7,835 nucleotides of DNA from Acidobacteriota bacterium. GTDB lineage: Bacteria; Acidobacteriota; UBA4820; DSQY01. The translations under genes were made by a program, and so were the position numbers. Below, piece after piece: positions 5,972-7,835 of this stretch. A model generated the notes under the pieces. It worked only from the letters and a program-made list of their open reading frames with translations, was not told the origin of the DNA and made no database searches. The stretch covers positions 1 through 7,835 of the forward strand of contig JAEMPZ010000032.1 in the NCBI GenBank assembly GCA_022759065.1. Direction: 5' to 3'. Numbering within the stretch: the stretch's first letter is position 1; every line of letters starts with the position of its first letter.

Positions 5972-7726
5972 ATGGGCAAAATTACGGCTGAAGCGCTCGC
6001 GTCGTATCTTTGCGCGAGCGGCCATCTTTCCACCGAACAGGTTCCCCAACTTTTAAGGCTGTGGGAGGCGCGCAAGAGCGCTTCCGAAAAAGGCCGCCCG
6101 CTGCACCCAATAGCGTTCGTGGTGAGCCTGAACCTGCCCGACCGAGCCAACCCGGAGAACTCCTTGGACGACGCCTTGATAGCGCGCGTCCTGGCGCAGA
6201 AGGCGGGCCTTCAAAGCGCAAGGCTCGATCCTCTCAAGCTTGACATCGAGTTCATTCACAAGACGGTCTCGCGCCCATTCGCCGCGAGGTACCTGATGCT
6301 TCCACTTACTGAAAAGGACGGCGAAATCTACATGGCGGTAGCCGACCCGTTCGACATGGAGGGCGTAGACCTTTTCCGCCAGACGTCTCCAAAGCCTTTG
6401 CGCCGCGTCGTGGCGCCGTATGGCGACATGGTGCGGATCATCCACGAGTTTTACGGCTTCAGGTCCGCGCTCACGAACGCCGAAAAGGCGATGAACAGCG
6501 GAAACGACCTAGGGAACCTGGAACAGCTCGTGAGGCTTCAAACGGGCACGGAAATAGAGGCAAGCGACAGGCACGTGGTCAACGCCGTGGAATATCTTCT
6601 GCACCACGCCTACGACTTGAGGGCAAGCGACATCCACCTTGAGCCAAAGCGGGATCACGCCCTCGCCAGGTTTAGGATTGACGGCGTTCTCCACGACATA
6701 GCTCAGATTCCAAAGGTGGTATACCCGGCCATCGTCAACCGAATCAAGGCCCTTTCGAGGATGGACATCGCCGAAAAGCGCCGCCCGCAGGATGGCCGCC
6801 TCAAGACGGACCGCGACGGGAAAGAGGTGGAGCTGCGGATTTCTTCCGTGCCGGTTGCTTTCGGAGAAAAGCTTGTTCTTCGCATATTCGATCCGGACAT
6901 GCTCGTCAGGGACCTTGCCAGCCTGGGCTTCCGCGCCGACGAGTTGGAAGTTTTTGAAGGCTTTCTCCAAAGCCCTCACGGCATCATTCTCGTGACCGGC
7001 CCCACCGGTTCCGGCAAGACGACGACGCTTTACTCCGCGCTCAAAATCCTCGCGCAGCCGGGCGTCAACGTCATCTCCATTGAAGACCCCATCGAGATGG
7101 TGATGCCGCAACTGAACCAAATAGCCGTCAACCCGAAGATCGGCCTCACCTTCGGCAGCGCGCTCAGGACCGTTTTGAGGCAGGACCCCGATATAGTCAT
7201 GGTGGGAGAGATCAGGGACCAGGAGACGGCTGAAAACGCCGTACAGGCGGCTCTTACAGGGCACCTCGTCCTTTCGACCCTCCATACGAACGACGCGCCT
7301 TCCGCCATTACGCGCCTGCAAGACCTTGGGATGCCGCCATTTTTGCTTGCCTCGACCATCGTCGGAGTCATTGCGCAAAGGTTGGTGCGAGTCATCTGCC
7401 CGCGGTGCAAGGAGGACCAGGTCCTGGGGCCGGAAGAGCTTCGCGTCATCGGCTGGCCGGAGGAAAAGGGAACAACGCTAACCGCGAAACGCGGCGCCGG
7501 CTGTGCCCACTGCCGAAGGACCGGCTACTACGGCCGCACCGGAATTTACGAGATCATGGCGGTGGACGAAACGATGCGAGACATGATTGACCGCAAGCTG
7601 GACAGCAACCTGCTTCGAGAGCACGCCGTCAAGAACGGAATGATGACCTTGCGCGAGGCCGCGCTCTCAAAGCTTGCCCGCGGCGTAACCACCTTTGAGG
7701 AAATAATCCGCGTCACGGGCATATAA
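5972..7726 (+). CDS. gspE: Type II secretion / type IV pilus assembly ATPase (GspE/PilB family)
   Basis: A 584-residue hexameric cytoplasmic ATPase that drives pseudopilus or pilus assembly at the inner membrane. Residues 1 to about 165 form a divergent N-terminal (T2SSE_N/MshEN-like) domain that docks on the machine. The N2 domain includes ASDIHLEP (218-225) and ARFRIDG (232-238). The motor domain carries Walker A GPTGSGKTTT (343-352, K349), the Asp-box region IEDPIE (370-375), Walker B with catalytic glutamate DPDIVMVGE (405-413), and the His box TGHLVLSTLHTND (429-441). The zinc-binding tetracysteine motif is complete: C476, C479, C511, C514. The CxxCxxTGYYGRTGIYE form is closer to GspE than to typical PilB, which usually has an extra Gly. 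The start at 5972 is preceded by AAGGA (5962-5966), which overlaps the pbpG stop codon. The open frame extends back to 5747, but only inside pbpG. Family certain; GspE versus PilB is not settled without gspF/pilC and pseudopilin genes. Confidence 0.92.
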   Translation: MGKITAEALASYLCASGHLSTEQVPQLLRLWEARKSASEKGRPLHPIAFVVSLNLPDRANPENSLDDALIARVLAQKAGLQSARLDPLKLDIEFIHKTVSRPFAARYLMLPLTEKDGEIYMAVADPFDMEGVDLFRQTSPKPLRRVVAPYGDMVRIIHEFYGFRSALTNAEKAMNSGNDLGNLEQLVRLQTGTEIEASDRHVVNAVEYLLHHAYDLRASDIHLEPKRDHALARFRIDGVLHDIAQIPKVVYPAIVNRIKALSRMDIAEKRRPQDGRLKTDRDGKEVELRISSVPVAFGEKLVLRIFDPDMLVRDLASLGFRADELEVFEGFLQSPHGIILVTGPTGSGKTTTLYSALKILAQPGVNVISIEDPIEMVMPQLNQIAVNPKIGLTFGSALRTVLRQDPDIVMVGEIRDQETAENAVQAALTGHLVLSTLHTNDAPSAITRLQDLGMPPFLLASTIVGVIAQRLVRVICPRCKEDQVLGPEELRVIGWPEEKGTTLTAKRGAGCAHCRRTGYYGRTGIYEIMAVDETMRDMIDRKLDSNLLREHAVKNGMMTLREAALSKLARGVTTFEEIIRVTGI

Positions 7727-7753
7727 GGGCAGGCAATAGCCGTACTCTTTTTC

Positions 7754-7835
7754 ATGCTCGCCACCTTTGCTATTAGCGCGGCCTATCCTTCCGGCGACCA
7801 GCGGGAGACCGGAATCAGACGGCGCGGGAAGATTC
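7754..7835 (+). CDS. Possible start of a further gene, cut by the window edge
   Basis: From the ATG at 7754 the frame stays open to the end for 27 codons, starting MLATFAISAAYPSG and ending RRRGKI. There is no Shine-Dalgarno sequence; the bases before it are a pyrimidine run (CTCTTTTTC, 7745-7753). A basic cluster of this kind could precede a membrane segment or a prepilin leader, and gspF or pseudopilin genes commonly follow gspE, but the visible residues match nothing I recognise. The stretch 7727-7753 shows only a 3-bp stem (GGC/GCC) and no clear terminator. Confidence 0.25.
   Translation, partial: MLATFAISAAYPSGDQRETGIRRRGKI

Noticed and set aside
6509..7378. 289-codon minus-strand open frame
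   Set aside because: Exactly antisense to the Walker A, Walker B and His-box coding region, which is under strong constraint on the plus strand.
7727..7753. Intrinsic terminator after the secretion ATPase
   Set aside because: There is a T-run (7748-7752), but the preceding stem is only GGC/GCC with a 4-nt loop, too weak to call.

Overview
The window holds four complete protein genes and a short open end, in GC-rich DNA that looks like a Gram-negative bacterium. The Gram-negative reading rests on a type II secretion/type IV pilus ATPase and a PbpG-type periplasmic DD-peptidase. The phylum cannot be fixed from the sequence. The combination of long secreted BNR-propeller proteins with a 'GKDSSG.ER' tail module and short-period repeats between genes reminds me of Acidobacteriota-like and other uncultured lineages, but that is only an impression.

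Layout, left to right. Positions 1-257 are extragenic and carry three stacked short-period repeats: a period-8 array ending in a perfect GATGCGCATC palindrome (2-50), a degenerate period-7 array (62-124) and a CTCTGTGT-type element (163-190). An extended -10 promoter (258-266) precedes a 1064-residue exported beta-propeller protein (339-3533, + strand). A GC-rich hairpin (3562-3590) separates it from a convergent two-domain chromate transporter gene, chrA (3617-4798, - strand).

The divergent intergenic region 4799-5024 holds a good sigma70-type promoter for chrA. It also holds a second copy of the palindrome-plus-octamer element, in opposite orientation to the one at the left edge (4865-4921), and a likely promoter and leader for the next gene. 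A two-gene unit follows: a PBP7/PbpG-like D,D-endopeptidase (5025-5963), then, 8 nt later, a GspE/PilB-family secretion ATPase (5972-7726). The final 100 bases may start another gene (ATG at 7754, open at the window edge).

How the genes may work together: the PbpG-like enzyme could trim peptidoglycan cross-links while the co-transcribed ATPase powers a type II secretion or pilus-like machine in the same envelope. The large propeller protein is itself exported and could be a substrate of such a machine; that link is inference. chrA appears to be a stand-alone transporter gene with its own promoter. No RNA genes, CRISPR array, transposase or integrase were seen. The most unusual structure is the pair of oppositely oriented palindrome-plus-octamer elements that bracket the propeller gene and chrA.
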